64,000 nt of DNA from Lachnospiraceae bacterium KM106-2 (GCA_009731425.1 AP018794.1:3864001-3928000); one strand, 5' to 3'. Shown: positions 16,468-25,562, counted from the stretch's first letter. A program made the numbers and translations. The notes: a model not told the origin generated them from the sequence alone.

Positions 16468-18294
16468 ATGAGTTTATTCGATAAAAATATGGCAGCTTTA
16501 GAAATTAGTTATCCCAAAGTATATGAAAAAATAAATGAATTATTGGCAGATGGTTATGAGTGTACTGGTGTTTCTACAGAGGCTGCAAAAAATGGTGAAC
16601 CAGTGCTGATTTATGAGAAGGATGGAAAGTCCTATCGTTTAAACAGTAGATATAATCCGAAAGCAGAAGCAAAGAAATGGTTAGAACAGTTCAAATTCGA
16701 TAATTTGGCAATGGTAATCCAGCTATTTGGTATTGGAAATGCCACATTTTTAAGAGAACTTGTTGATACCATCAATACAGAAACAGGCATTATCGCATAT
16801 GAACCAAGCCTTGACATCTTTATGCATGTCATTGCGAACTATGATATAACAGATATCATTGAAAATAAAAGAATCCAATTAATTATCGATGGATTAAACG
16901 AGACATACTTTATTGTGGCGTTAAGCGGAAATGTTGAATGGTTAAATTTATATTGCCAAGTATATTGTAAACATCCACACTTTGAACAATTATTTGAAGA
17001 ACAGCATGAGACCTATATGCATATTATTCGTGATAATAATGATCAGGCAGTAATGAACCGAAATACAATTTTAAAGCTTGGACCACTATCGATAGAAAAC
17101 GAATTAGTATTATTAAAAGATTTGATGAAAACAAACAATGTTTGTGACTTTATAGGGAAAATACCGGAGGATATTCCTGCAATTATCGTTTCCGCAGGAC
17201 CTTCTTTAGATAAAAATTATGAGTTATTAAGAGAAGCAAAAGGCAAGAGTATTATCATCTGCGTCGATCGTGCATTAAATAAATTGTTAAGCAATGGGAT
17301 TATTCCTGATTTTACAATTACACTTGATGCTAGAGCACTTCTTTCTAACTATAAGAATGACCGTAGTAATGATATCCCTCTTATGATCGATATCAGTGGA
17401 AATCCAACGATCTATGAGATGAATCGAAGCAGAAAATTCTTATATAACAATGATGGATTTTTAAAAGCAATTTATAAACAATTAGGAAAAGATTATTATA
17501 ATCTTACAGCAGGTGGCTGTGTTGCTACAGCAGCATTTTCCGCTTGTGTAACGATGGAGATGAAGACGATCATCTTCATTGGTCAAGATCTTGCATTTGA
17601 GGGAAATAAGACGCATACCGACAGCGAAGAATCAGAAGAGTTTAACGCAGCAAGCTTGATCGAAGTAGATGGTGTAAATGGTGGAAAAGTAATGACCCGC
17701 TACGATATGTATTCCTATCTACAATGGTTTGAAAGTGCAATTACGAATATGGGTGGAGCAGTACGCTGTATTGATGCAACTGAAGGTGGAGCATTAATTC
17801 GTGGTACTGAAGTTATGACATTTCGTGAGGCAATTGATGAGTGCTGTCAGAAAGAATTTGACTGTACGCAGTTAATTCATGATATGCCGTATTCTTTTGA
17901 AGGCATGGATATAGAAAACTTTAAAGAGTATATGCAGTTTTGTAGTAAGCAGTTAAAAGAGTTTAAGACCAAAGCCGGAGAGGGCGCTAAAAAGGCTAAG
18001 ACATTGATTCATCAAGGAATGGATCATCGTGGACCAAACCAAAAAGGTGTTAAATTAATTAAAGATATCGGCAAGATTTATGAGACATTAGAAGAGAATG
18101 TTTTATATGAAATGTTAGATATCTATGCTGCAAAGGATTCTTTGGAGGAATTGAATGATGTATATATCATGAGAGGACAAGAAGATTCTGAAAAAGAAGT
18201 GTATGAGAAGACGATCAAAGTGTATGAAGCATTTGTGAAGGCGTGTGATACGCTAGAACCAAAGTTTAAGACATTATGTGATGCTTTAAATTAA
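16468..18294 (+). CDS. Maf-type flagellin glycosyltransferase (DUF115)
   Basis: 608 residues. The DUF115/MptE-like core is at about residues 225-400: IPAIIVSAGPSLDKNYELL, IIICVDRALNKLLSNGIIPDFTITLDA and a TAGGCVATAAFSACV segment followed by FIGQDLAFEGNKTHT. Motility-associated factor (Maf) proteins transfer nonulosonic acids (pseudaminic or legionaminic) to Ser/Thr of flagellin in the cytosol. The convergent operon next to it makes such a CMP-sugar, which supports this role. The C-terminal ~170 residues are helical. SD AAGGAG precedes ATG. Confidence 0.88.
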   Translation: MSLFDKNMAALEISYPKVYEKINELLADGYECTGVSTEAAKNGEPVLIYEKDGKSYRLNSRYNPKAEAKKWLEQFKFDNLAMVIQLFGIGNATFLRELVDTINTETGIIAYEPSLDIFMHVIANYDITDIIENKRIQLIIDGLNETYFIVALSGNVEWLNLYCQVYCKHPHFEQLFEEQHETYMHIIRDNNDQAVMNRNTILKLGPLSIENELVLLKDLMKTNNVCDFIGKIPEDIPAIIVSAGPSLDKNYELLREAKGKSIIICVDRALNKLLSNGIIPDFTITLDARALLSNYKNDRSNDIPLMIDISGNPTIYEMNRSRKFLYNNDGFLKAIYKQLGKDYYNLTAGGCVATAAFSACVTMEMKTIIFIGQDLAFEGNKTHTDSEESEEFNAASLIEVDGVNGGKVMTRYDMYSYLQWFESAITNMGGAVRCIDATEGGALIRGTEVMTFREAIDECCQKEFDCTQLIHDMPYSFEGMDIENFKEYMQFCSKQLKEFKTKAGEGAKKAKTLIHQGMDHRGPNQKGVKLIKDIGKIYETLEENVLYEMLDIYAAKDSLEELNDVYIMRGQEDSEKEVYEKTIKVYEAFVKACDTLEPKFKTLCDALN

Positions 18295-18351
18295 GTAAAT
18301 AGTATAAAAAAGAGACTGCCAAAATGGCAGTCTCTTTTTTATACTATTTAC
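18295..18351. terminator. Bidirectional terminator with 26-bp perfect arms
   Basis: The arms 18295-18320 and 18326-18351 are exactly complementary around a five-base loop (AAAAT). The stem core is AGAGACTGCC / GGCAGTCTCT with A/T tracts outside it, so it can stop transcription in both directions between the convergent maf and legF genes. The right arm contains the legF stop codon. Confidence 0.93.
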
Positions 18352-19036
18352 TTAGTCGATACCGTGCATATTCTAAATCTTGTAGTGTATCAATATCGAT
18401 ATCAAATTCATTGGACATAAGATAAGGGTATTGATTATCATTAAGACTCGTTTCGTTCGTAAAGGTCTCATCTAATCGATTAAGATAAATGGAACCATTT
18501 ACTTTATAGTAATCCGGAAAATCCTGTCTACGAACCGTACTGGATGTGGATAACAAGTTTTGTAACGTACCATCATTGTTGATACTTCTCATTAAAATTG
18601 GATGTTCCGCTACCGGAGACACACTGACAAGAGAAGGAAGATCCTGATCGATGATCTGTTCTATGGATTCTGTTAAATGTTTTAAAAGACGATAAGGCTG
18701 TGTTGGTTGAAGAAGAAGCAGATAATCATAATCTTCTCCTTGCTTTTTTAATTCCTCGATCGTATAGATCAAGCAGTCGATCGTCTTAGCAGAATCATTT
18801 GCAAGTTCGGCAGGACGTAAAAATGGAACGGAGGCTTCACATTCTTTTGCTACCTCAGCTATTTTTTCTGAATCCGTAGAAACTACAATGGAATCAATGT
18901 AGGAACACTCTTTTGCAAGATCAATGGAGTGAGCGATCAGTGGTTTCCCACATAGATCAATGATATTTTTATTTGGAATTCCTTTACTTCCGCCTCTTGC
19001 GGGAATGATTGCAACTATCTTTTTGCCTTTATACAT
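18344..19036 (-). CDS. CMP-legionaminic/sialic acid synthetase
   Basis: 230 residues. The cytidylyltransferase signature VAIIPARGGSKGIPNKNI is at the N-terminus, with CGKPLIAHSIDLA and VVSTDSEKIAEVA following. This family activates a nine-carbon nonulosonic acid with CTP. Last gene of the operon, 10 bp after the epimerase gene, with AGGAGG before ATG. The sequence does not by itself separate NeuA (sialic acid) from LegF (legionaminic acid); the neighbours lean to LegF. Confidence 0.87.
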   Translation of the reverse strand: MYKGKKIVAIIPARGGSKGIPNKNIIDLCGKPLIAHSIDLAKECSYIDSIVVSTDSEKIAEVAKECEASVPFLRPAELANDSAKTIDCLIYTIEELKKQGEDYDYLLLLQPTQPYRLLKHLTESIEQIIDQDLPSLVSVSPVAEHPILMRSINNDGTLQNLLSTSSTVRRQDFPDYYKVNGSIYLNRLDETFTNETSLNDNQYPYLMSNEFDIDIDTLQDLEYARYRLSK

Positions 19037-19046
19037 AAGAGACCTC

Positions 19047-20192
19047 CTAAAAGTTTACATCGATAAATTTCTTTTGGACGTGGTGATCCCAGATCTGATC
19101 AGAAGAAAGCGTATTGATGAAGATCTCATCACTGTTTCCTTCTCCAAAATGAGACTCTGGAATTAATATCATTTCATGAGCTTTTTGAATAGCGTCAAGT
19201 AACTGCTTGGCATTTTCATCAATGTGAAGGATGCTTGCAGAAGTCTTAGTATCATAACGACCTTGCTGACGATTTCCCATATCAATTGCTGGAGTTCCAT
19301 AGATACAAGCTTCACGAATTCCTGAACTAGAATTACCAATGATCATGGAAGCGTTTTTAAGTAAAGTTAAAAATGACTCAAATCGCATAGAAGGGAACAT
19401 TCGAAAATGCTCATTTCCCTTAAAGGATTCATAAGCTTCTAAGATAGCGTCCGTACCAGAATCATTATTTGGATAGATGACAACGTAATTCTCATTGGAT
19501 AATAAAAGACCAGCGACTAGTTCCTTTACCTGCTTACGAAGAGTAGGAAGTGGAGTAGTAGTGACCGGATGATACATTACAATATTGTACTGATCAAATG
19601 GAATTTCATAATGTTCTTTTACTGTGTTGATATCAGGAAGGGAATCTGAGTACATAATATCAATATCAGGGGAACCAAAGATGAAGATATTTTCAGAAGG
19701 TTCTCCTAATTGCATGATTCTCTTCTTTGCCATTTCATTTGAAACAAAATGGTAGTGGGAGAACTTACTGATCGCATGTCGGATCGATTCATCAATGGTT
19801 CCAGATACTTCGCCACCTTCGATGTGAAAGACTTTTATATTGTTGAATGCACCAACAATGGCACCTGCAAGGGCTTCAAGACGGTCACCATGAACGACGA
19901 TCGCAGCTGGTTCTACTTCAGCAACATAGTTACTAAATCCAGTGATGGTATTGCTCAAAGTAATATCCATAGCAGTACTTGTCGTCTGATTGATATACGT
20001 GTAGAGGTTAGAAAACCCATCTTTTTCAATCTCACGATAAGTAGAACCGTATTTTGAGAGCATGTGCATACCGGTAACAAAAATGTGTTCTTCAAATTGC
20101 TCGCTGTCATGCACAGCATGGATCAGCGATTTAAGTTTCCCGTAATCAGCTCTTGTGCCTGTTAGGAATACAATTTTTCTCTTATTGTTCAT
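19047..20192 (-). CDS. Hydrolysing UDP-sugar 2-epimerase (NeuC/LegG type)
   Basis: 381 residues, GT-B fold epimerase. Key blocks: FLTGTRADYGKLKSLI at the start, VVHGDRLEALAGAI, FHIEGGEVSGTIDESIRHA and GNSSSGIREACIYGTPAIDMG near the UDP site. It releases UDP while converting UDP-GlcNAc or UDP-diacetylbacillosamine to the 2-epimer. VTGMHMLSKYG is, from memory, shared with Campylobacter LegG, supporting the legionaminic branch, but an alignment is needed to be sure. Middle gene of the minus-strand operon, gaps 20 and 10 bp. Confidence 0.87.
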   Translation of the reverse strand: MNNKRKIVFLTGTRADYGKLKSLIHAVHDSEQFEEHIFVTGMHMLSKYGSTYREIEKDGFSNLYTYINQTTSTAMDITLSNTITGFSNYVAEVEPAAIVVHGDRLEALAGAIVGAFNNIKVFHIEGGEVSGTIDESIRHAISKFSHYHFVSNEMAKKRIMQLGEPSENIFIFGSPDIDIMYSDSLPDINTVKEHYEIPFDQYNIVMYHPVTTTPLPTLRKQVKELVAGLLLSNENYVVIYPNNDSGTDAILEAYESFKGNEHFRMFPSMRFESFLTLLKNASMIIGNSSSGIREACIYGTPAIDMGNRQQGRYDTKTSASILHIDENAKQLLDAIQKAHEMILIPESHFGEGNSDEIFINTLSSDQIWDHHVQKKFIDVNF

Positions 20193-20212
20193 ATATACTC
20201 CTCTTTAGTAGA

Positions 20213-21238
20213 TTAGATATCAGATTTCTTTAAGTGTTCTCCGGATGGAATGTCACGAGTTGCTGCTTTACCAAGACAGTCATTTAAGAATTCTGCTCTG
20301 ATTTCCCCGGTTCCAGGACGTTTTACCCAAAGGTTGTCCATGGAGAAAGTCTCCCCTTTTTTTATATCTTTAATAGCTACAACAGTAGCAAATGCAAAGT
20401 CGATCGTAACCTGTTCTTCTGCTAATGCTTTTTTAGAACCACCACGCATCTTAAAGATCTCGTTGGAACCTTGGATCAATGCACTTAATTCTGCAGGATC
20501 CATAGAGCATGCGATGTCAGGGCCTGGGCGATACTTGCTATCTGTAAAATGACGCTCTAAAATACAAGCACCAACTGCAGTAGCAGCAAGGCAGGCATTA
20601 TTATTTAAACTATGATCCGATAGTCCAATTACTGCATTCGGAAAGGCTTCCTGTAATTCAGTCATTGCACCCAGACGTATGTATTCGGGTTTCGTTGGAT
20701 AAAGATTCGTACAGTGGAGAAGAGCATATTCTACATGGTATTTTTCCATAATAGCAACTGTCTTTTTGACACTTTTGATATCATTCATTCCGGTGGATAC
20801 GATCATTGGTTTACCAAATTTCGCAATATGTTCGATCAATGGATAGTTATTACATTCACCAGAACCAATTTTATATGCGGATACATTCATTCGTTCTAAG
20901 CGATCAGCTGCAGCTCTAGAGAAAGGCGTACTGATAAAGATTAACCCCTTTGATTCTACGTATTCTTTTAGTTTTGTTTCTTCTTCCTCGTTTAGTGCAC
21001 AACGTTCCATGATCTCATAGATAGAGACATCTGCATTACCAGGGATTACTTTCTTTGCGGCGTCAGACATTTCATCTTCTACAACGTGTGTTTGATGTTT
21101 TATAATTTCAGCACCTGCTCTTGCGGCGGCGTCAACCATTTCAAAAGCGGTTTCAAGACTTCCTTCATGATTAATCCCGATTTCTGCGATCACAACAGGT
21201 GGATAGGATGATCCAATTTTACGTTTTCCAATTTGCAT
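20213..21238 (-). CDS. Nonulosonic acid synthase (NeuB/LegI type)
   Basis: 341 residues: NeuB barrel (IAEIGINHEGSLETAFEMV, YKIGSGECNNYPLIEHIA, VSTGMND) and a C-terminal SAF/antifreeze-like domain from about residue 280 (ATVVAIKDIKKGETFSMDNL). It condenses PEP with a ManNAc-type sugar. The HQTHVVEDEMSDAAKKVIPG segment is, as I recall it, of the LegI kind. The ATG at 21238 is chosen rather than TTG 21247 because GGGGAGG (21249-21255) stands 10 nt before it and only 1 nt before the TTG. First gene of the operon. Confidence 0.88.
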   Translation of the reverse strand: MQIGKRKIGSSYPPVVIAEIGINHEGSLETAFEMVDAAARAGAEIIKHQTHVVEDEMSDAAKKVIPGNADVSIYEIMERCALNEEEETKLKEYVESKGLIFISTPFSRAAADRLERMNVSAYKIGSGECNNYPLIEHIAKFGKPMIVSTGMNDIKSVKKTVAIMEKYHVEYALLHCTNLYPTKPEYIRLGAMTELQEAFPNAVIGLSDHSLNNNACLAATAVGACILERHFTDSKYRPGPDIACSMDPAELSALIQGSNEIFKMRGGSKKALAEEQVTIDFAFATVVAIKDIKKGETFSMDNLWVKRPGTGEIRAEFLNDCLGKAATRDIPSGEHLKKSDI

Positions 21239-21273
21239 TTTTAGCAAACCTCCCCATTTGTATAGATGGTTTT

Positions 21274-21302
21274 ATTATACCGTAATAGTGCAAAAAAATC
21301 AA
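21274..21302 (-). promoter_or_regulatory. Sigma-A promoter of the legI-legG-legF operon
   Basis: On the minus strand TTGATT (21302-21297), 17 bp, TATAAT (21279-21274). It faces away from the sigma-28 promoter of the deacetylase gene in the same 146-bp intergenic region, so sugar synthesis and the plus-strand pair are under different sigma factors. Confidence 0.7.
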
Positions 21303-21337
21303 ATTTTGACAAATATTGCAAAATAATAAAATACTAC

Positions 21338-21364
21338 TAATATTTAAGGAATTGATGCCGATAT
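21338..21364 (+). promoter_or_regulatory. Sigma-28 promoter of deacetylase-GT2 unit
   Basis: TAAT (21338-21341), 15 bp, GCCGATAT (21357-21364), the closest match to the consensus -10 in the window. A transcript would begin near 21371, upstream of ATG 21394 and downstream of the longest-frame start at 21316. Confidence 0.72.
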
Positions 21365-21393
21365 ACTATTATGTGAAAAGAGGCGACGTTAAC

Positions 21394-22356
21394 ATGTGTG
21401 ATAAATTAACGATAGTAATGTATCATTATGTACGTGATTTGAAAGATAGTAGATACCCCAATATTAAGGGACTCGATCTGGATCTATTTGATCAGCAGCT
21501 AGATTTCATTGAAAAGAATTATAATGTTGTGACGATGGAACAAGTAATTGCAGCAACCCAGCAAGATAGCAAGGAAACGTTGCCCCAGAATCCAATTTTA
21601 TTGACTTTTGATGATGGATATAGCGATCATTTCATCAATGTTTTTCCTAAATTACATAATCGTGGCATGCAAGGATCTTTTTTTGTATCAGCAAGAGCCA
21701 TTGAAGAAGACATCGTGATGAATGTAAATAAGATTCACTACATATTAGCAAATGCACCGATTCAACAGCTTGTAAAGGATGTATTTGCTTTGTTAGATAA
21801 GTACCGAAAAGAAGGATACGATCTAAAACCAACAAACGAGCTTTACAGTAAATTAGCCATCGCTTCCCGTTTTGACGATAAAGATACAATTTTCGTCAAA
21901 CGTTTACTTCAAAATGAGATTAATGAAGAAGTAAGAAGCAAAATGGCAGATGAGTTATTAGAAAAATATGTGGATATAAGCCAAAAGGTTTTATCAAAAG
22001 AACTATATTTGAATATGGAACAGATCCGTTGTATGAAAAAAGCAGGAATGTTCTTTGGAATTCATGCATATGAGCACTATTGGCTTGGTAAAATTCCAAA
22101 AGACAAGATGGAAAGCGATATTGATCGTGCTTTGGATTACTTTGACGAGGTTATCGATAGAGATAACTGGGTTATGAATTATCCATATGGTTCCTACAAT
22201 GATGATGTCATTGCACATATTAAAAAGCGAGGATGTAAGTTAGGACTTGGAACTGGCGTACGTATTGCTGATTTAAGTAAGGATGATAGATTTACCTTAC
22301 CTCGGCTTGATACTAATGATCTGCCACCAAAGAGTGAGAATTACAAGAAATTATAG
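21394..22356 (+). CDS. Polysaccharide deacetylase (NodB domain), flagellar regulon
   Basis: 320 residues. Starts MCDKLTIVMYHYVRDL, with ILLTFDDGYSDHFINVFPKL (metal-binding DD motif) and a later HAYEH block that could supply the His pair, then MNYPYGSYND. NodB-type enzymes remove N- or O-acetyl groups from polysaccharide. No signal peptide or membrane segment is seen, so a cytoplasmic substrate, such as a sugar intermediate or glycan on flagellin, is possible. The open frame begins at 21316 but that start is upstream of the sigma-28 promoter; ATG 21394 is preferred. It is 18 bp from a GT2 gene. Confidence 0.82.
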   Translation: MCDKLTIVMYHYVRDLKDSRYPNIKGLDLDLFDQQLDFIEKNYNVVTMEQVIAATQQDSKETLPQNPILLTFDDGYSDHFINVFPKLHNRGMQGSFFVSARAIEEDIVMNVNKIHYILANAPIQQLVKDVFALLDKYRKEGYDLKPTNELYSKLAIASRFDDKDTIFVKRLLQNEINEEVRSKMADELLEKYVDISQKVLSKELYLNMEQIRCMKKAGMFFGIHAYEHYWLGKIPKDKMESDIDRALDYFDEVIDRDNWVMNYPYGSYNDDVIAHIKKRGCKLGLGTGVRIADLSKDDRFTLPRLDTNDLPPKSENYKKL

Positions 22357-22374
22357 TGATTGGATGAAAAAAGA

Positions 22375-23322
22375 ATGATAACAATATCTTTGTGTATGAT
22401 TGTAAAAAATGAGGAGCGCGTATTAGATCGTTGTTTAGCATCGATTGCACCTTTGATGGATGAAATTATTATTGTTGATACTGGTTCGACAGATAAGACG
22501 ATGGAAATAGCAAGAAAGTATACCAATCAGGTATATGAGTATGAATGGAATGATGATTTTGCAGCTGCTAGAAATTATTCCTTGTCATTAGCGACTAAGG
22601 AATATATCTATGTTGCAGATGCAGATGAAGTATTGGATGAAGAGAATCAGAAATGTTTCCAAGAATTAAAGCAAGCGATGCTTCCTGAAATTGAGATCAT
22701 ACAGATGAAGTATGGGAATCAATTAGAGTTTGGCAGCGTATATAATTTTGATGAAGAGTATCGACCAAAGTTATTTAAAAGAATTCGAGAATTTCAGTAT
22801 GTGAATCCAATTCATGAAATTATTCAGGTTGATCCGGTGATCTATGATAGCGAAGTAGTTATTACTCATCGCCCTCATGAATCTCATGCGCAACGCGATT
22901 TTACTCTGTTTCAAAAGCTGATCCATAAAGGAGAGCATTTATCTGCGCATCTGATCAATATGTATGCGAAAGAGTTGTATATATCCGGTACGGATTCTGA
23001 CTTTATACAAGCATATGAGTATTTTAGAGGTGTACTTTCGGATCCTTCTAGAACGAAGAACGAGATGGACGATGCGAGATGTATCGTTGTAAAAGCAGCT
23101 AGAATAAAAAAAGATATTGAAACATTTTTTGGAACTGCTTTAGCGGCAGTGGCGGAATCACCATGCTCTGAAATCTGTTATGAGCTTGGCGAGTATTATC
23201 AAGAGAAAAAGAATAAGATGGAAGCAAGAAAGTGGTATGAATTTGCTGCATTTCAGACAAATAGCAGTTTGAATATTCATTATTCAGATGATTTCCCGAA
23301 ACAGCGATTAGAGTCACTTTAG
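22375..23322 (+). CDS. Family 2 glycosyltransferase with C-terminal helical repeats
   Basis: 315 residues from ATG 22375. GT-A fold: ISLCMIVKNEERVLDRCLAS, EIIIVDTGSTDKTMEIA, WNDDFAAARNYSLSLA and the DxD-like VADADEV. The second half from about residue 190 is helical and TPR-like (CYELGEYYQEKKNKMEARKW). An in-frame TTG at 22360 would add five residues; neither start has a strong SD, which suggests coupling to the deacetylase gene just before it. With a sigma-28 promoter at the head of this pair, a role in adding sugar to flagellin or its glycan is likely but unproven. Confidence 0.85.
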   Translation: MITISLCMIVKNEERVLDRCLASIAPLMDEIIIVDTGSTDKTMEIARKYTNQVYEYEWNDDFAAARNYSLSLATKEYIYVADADEVLDEENQKCFQELKQAMLPEIEIIQMKYGNQLEFGSVYNFDEEYRPKLFKRIREFQYVNPIHEIIQVDPVIYDSEVVITHRPHESHAQRDFTLFQKLIHKGEHLSAHLINMYAKELYISGTDSDFIQAYEYFRGVLSDPSRTKNEMDDARCIVVKAARIKKDIETFFGTALAAVAESPCSEICYELGEYYQEKKNKMEARKWYEFAAFQTNSSLNIHYSDDFPKQRLESL

Positions 23323-23328
23323 TTTTGA

Positions 23329-23361
23329 GAAGCACCTTAACAATAGGTTAGGGTGCTTTTT
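23329..23361 (+). terminator. Terminator after the GT2 gene
   Basis: Stem AGCACCTTAA / TTAGGGTGCT (one G-T pair) followed by TTTT. Confidence 0.85.
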
Positions 23362-23473
23362 CGCGTTTATAAGAAAGCTTACTAAAACGAAAAAAGCCAA
23401 GATGTATAATTTTAAAACGCTTAGATAAAAATACCATAACAGACAATAGTTAAGAAACCGGATGGAGTTTGTT

Positions 23474-24520
23474 ATGAAGAATCGATATGATAAAGACTTA
23501 TTTGTATGGAATTATATCATCATGTTTTGTATTCAGTTTATCGCAATTCTGGTAATGATAGGAACTTATGAGCCAAGTGTAAAGTTAGAAGACGCAAAGA
23601 CTTCAAAACAAGCAGGATTACAGATTGAAAATGTGATGAATGACAAAGCCGTTAAGGAAGTAACTGCTAGAAGCCGCGAAGTAAGAATAGGAATTCCGTA
23701 TGAGATGGAAGGAAGGATTGTAGGTGAAATTTACGCAAGAGCTTTATCAGATAGGAACATGCCTATTTCTCGTGTGTATCTTGCGGAAGGGGAATCCCCT
23801 GATCAAGCATGCAGGGAGAATAAGATCGACCTTTATCCGGAATATATCCTTCCGGTATATAAGCGATTATATAAAGCGGGAGCAGTAGGCAATGTCTATG
23901 AGGAGATGGAAAACTATTTTCTGAAGGATAGCTATCTTTATACATCGGTAGAAGAATACTATAAGTCACAGTTAGGAATAGAGCTTCTGATACCTGCTCC
24001 ATTTAATGCTGGAAAGGGTATGGTAATGACAAGGATGATCTCTAAAAGATATGGAGTTCGCACTATTTCCGCACTTTGTAATCAAGCACAATATATTCGC
24101 TATGTGAAAGATAAAAATACGAATAATTTAAATAAAACTACAAAGAATAGTACTAATCAGCTAACAGAAATATATGGTAATTTTCATTTTCAGTCAGAAG
24201 AGGTGTTTCCGACAGAGATCTGCTACTTTATTATGAAGACCCACTTTGGGGATGTGATGGAGATGAGTCTGACTGATCCCATGATCGTAAAAGAGCAGTT
24301 TGTAAGGTTAGTAGATGATAAGGTTGCGTATTTATCTAATCAAGTCTCTCCAGCAATCCGTCAAGATATTTATGAAATCTACCCAGAGATAAAAACCATA
24401 CTTGAAGAAACCATGGGTGGTCTTACGACATCGGTCATCACAAAGTTAAAGGCAGCAGTAGAGTATGAAAGTGAAAGTTATGGTTCTGTTGTAAATGATT
24501 ATTTCGATTCTAGTGATTAA
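23474..24520 (+). CDS. Membrane-anchored OpuAC-like substrate-binding protein (divergent)
   Basis: 348 residues. One N-terminal membrane segment (about residues 10-32, VWNYIIMFCIQFIAILVMIG) without a lipobox, then a periplasmic-binding fold starting EVRIGIPYEMEGRIVGEIYA and DLYPEYILPVYKRLY, reminiscent of the quaternary-amine binding family (OpuAC). The ligand-binding aromatic residues are not obvious, and it is more divergent than the next gene. ATG 23474 is chosen because TGGAG is 6 nt upstream; an in-frame ATG lies at 23462. Adjacent to a second binding protein, but no permease or ATPase is encoded nearby. Confidence 0.65.
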   Translation: MKNRYDKDLFVWNYIIMFCIQFIAILVMIGTYEPSVKLEDAKTSKQAGLQIENVMNDKAVKEVTARSREVRIGIPYEMEGRIVGEIYARALSDRNMPISRVYLAEGESPDQACRENKIDLYPEYILPVYKRLYKAGAVGNVYEEMENYFLKDSYLYTSVEEYYKSQLGIELLIPAPFNAGKGMVMTRMISKRYGVRTISALCNQAQYIRYVKDKNTNNLNKTTKNSTNQLTEIYGNFHFQSEEVFPTEICYFIMKTHFGDVMEMSLTDPMIVKEQFVRLVDDKVAYLSNQVSPAIRQDIYEIYPEIKTILEETMGGLTTSVITKLKAAVEYESESYGSVVNDYFDSSD

Positions 24521-24540
24521 TGAGAAAGAAAGGGATTATC

Positions 24541-25557
24541 ATGAAAAAAATTTATGCGTTATTTATGATACTGGTGCTATCAGTCAGTATTGTAGGGCTT
24601 GTTGGCTGTTCCAACAATTCGAAGAATAATCAAGAAAATGTTGAACCAGATCCGGTGACTCCTTCTCCAGATGCCAATCCAGAGAATACCAATGATGCAA
24701 ATGGAAACGATACGAATGATACCAGAGAAGGAAAGCGGGATATTATTATCGGTTCTAAAGATTTTACAGAAAGTAATATCGTAGCGGAAATATATTGTTT
24801 AGCATTAGAAGAAAATGAGTTTGATGTTGATAGAAGTTATAATATCAAAAATGAATCAATTCATGATTCTATCACATCAGATGAAATTGATATTTATCCA
24901 GAGTACACGAGCAATGCTCTTTTAACCGTACTAAATGAGTCAATTAAGACAGATGTGGATGATGTCTATAATACAGTAAAAGATGGATTTAAGAAGCAGT
25001 ATAATCTGACTGTACTTGATTATGCTCCTGTTCATGATGGACCAGCATTCATTATGAGAGCAGATGTTGCAAAGAAATATAATATTAATAACATTACGGA
25101 ATTACAAGCCAAAGCAAGTAAATTAAACTTTGGATATACAGGAGACTTCCTAGATCGAGATACAGGAATGTCTTTGATTAAATCCGTTTATGGAGATATT
25201 AATTTTAAGACTTCTACGTTATACGATTCATCAAATCGATTCCAACTATTAGATGATGGAAAAGTAGATGTTATCGATGGTTATACAACAGAGGGTTCTC
25301 TTGCTAGTGATAAGTATGTAGTCATCAAAGATGATAAGAGTGCATGGCCACCATATAATATTGTGCCAGTTGTTCGTCAAAGCGTATTAGAGGAATATCC
25401 TCAGATTGCTGAAATCTTGAATTCGGTAGACAAACAATTGACGACAGAAGTAATGAGAGACTTAAATAATAAGGTGGATAACGAGAATAAAGAAGTTGAT
25501 GCAGTAGCAAAAGAATACTTTGAATCAATTAAAGGAGACATTGTAATTAAGGATTGA
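24541..25557 (+). CDS. Glycine betaine/choline-type substrate-binding lipoprotein
   Basis: 338 residues. Lipoprotein signal with lipobox VGLVGC, then an acidic linker rich in Asn and Asp, then the OpuAC-type domain from about residue 68 (DIIIGSKDFTESNIVAEIYC, DIYPEYTSNALLTVL). Such proteins deliver betaine, choline or carnitine to an OpuB/OpuC-type importer; here none is next to it. Gap to the previous gene 20 bp, so the two are likely co-transcribed. ATG 24541 has AAAGGGA upstream; the longest frame starts at 24520 but lacks an SD. Confidence 0.82.
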   Translation: MKKIYALFMILVLSVSIVGLVGCSNNSKNNQENVEPDPVTPSPDANPENTNDANGNDTNDTREGKRDIIIGSKDFTESNIVAEIYCLALEENEFDVDRSYNIKNESIHDSITSDEIDIYPEYTSNALLTVLNESIKTDVDDVYNTVKDGFKKQYNLTVLDYAPVHDGPAFIMRADVAKKYNINNITELQAKASKLNFGYTGDFLDRDTGMSLIKSVYGDINFKTSTLYDSSNRFQLLDDGKVDVIDGYTTEGSLASDKYVVIKDDKSAWPPYNIVPVVRQSVLEEYPQIAEILNSVDKQLTTEVMRDLNNKVDNENKEVDAVAKEYFESIKGDIVIKD

Positions 25558-25562
25558 TCAAT

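Noticed and set aside
21306..21334. TTGACA at 21306 as a sigma-A promoter for the deacetylase
   Set aside because: No acceptable -10 at 16-18 bp; the sigma-28 site is better placed.
21316..21393. 26-residue N-terminal extension of the deacetylase
   Set aside because: Lies over the sigma-28 promoter and has no SD; ATG 21394 fits better.
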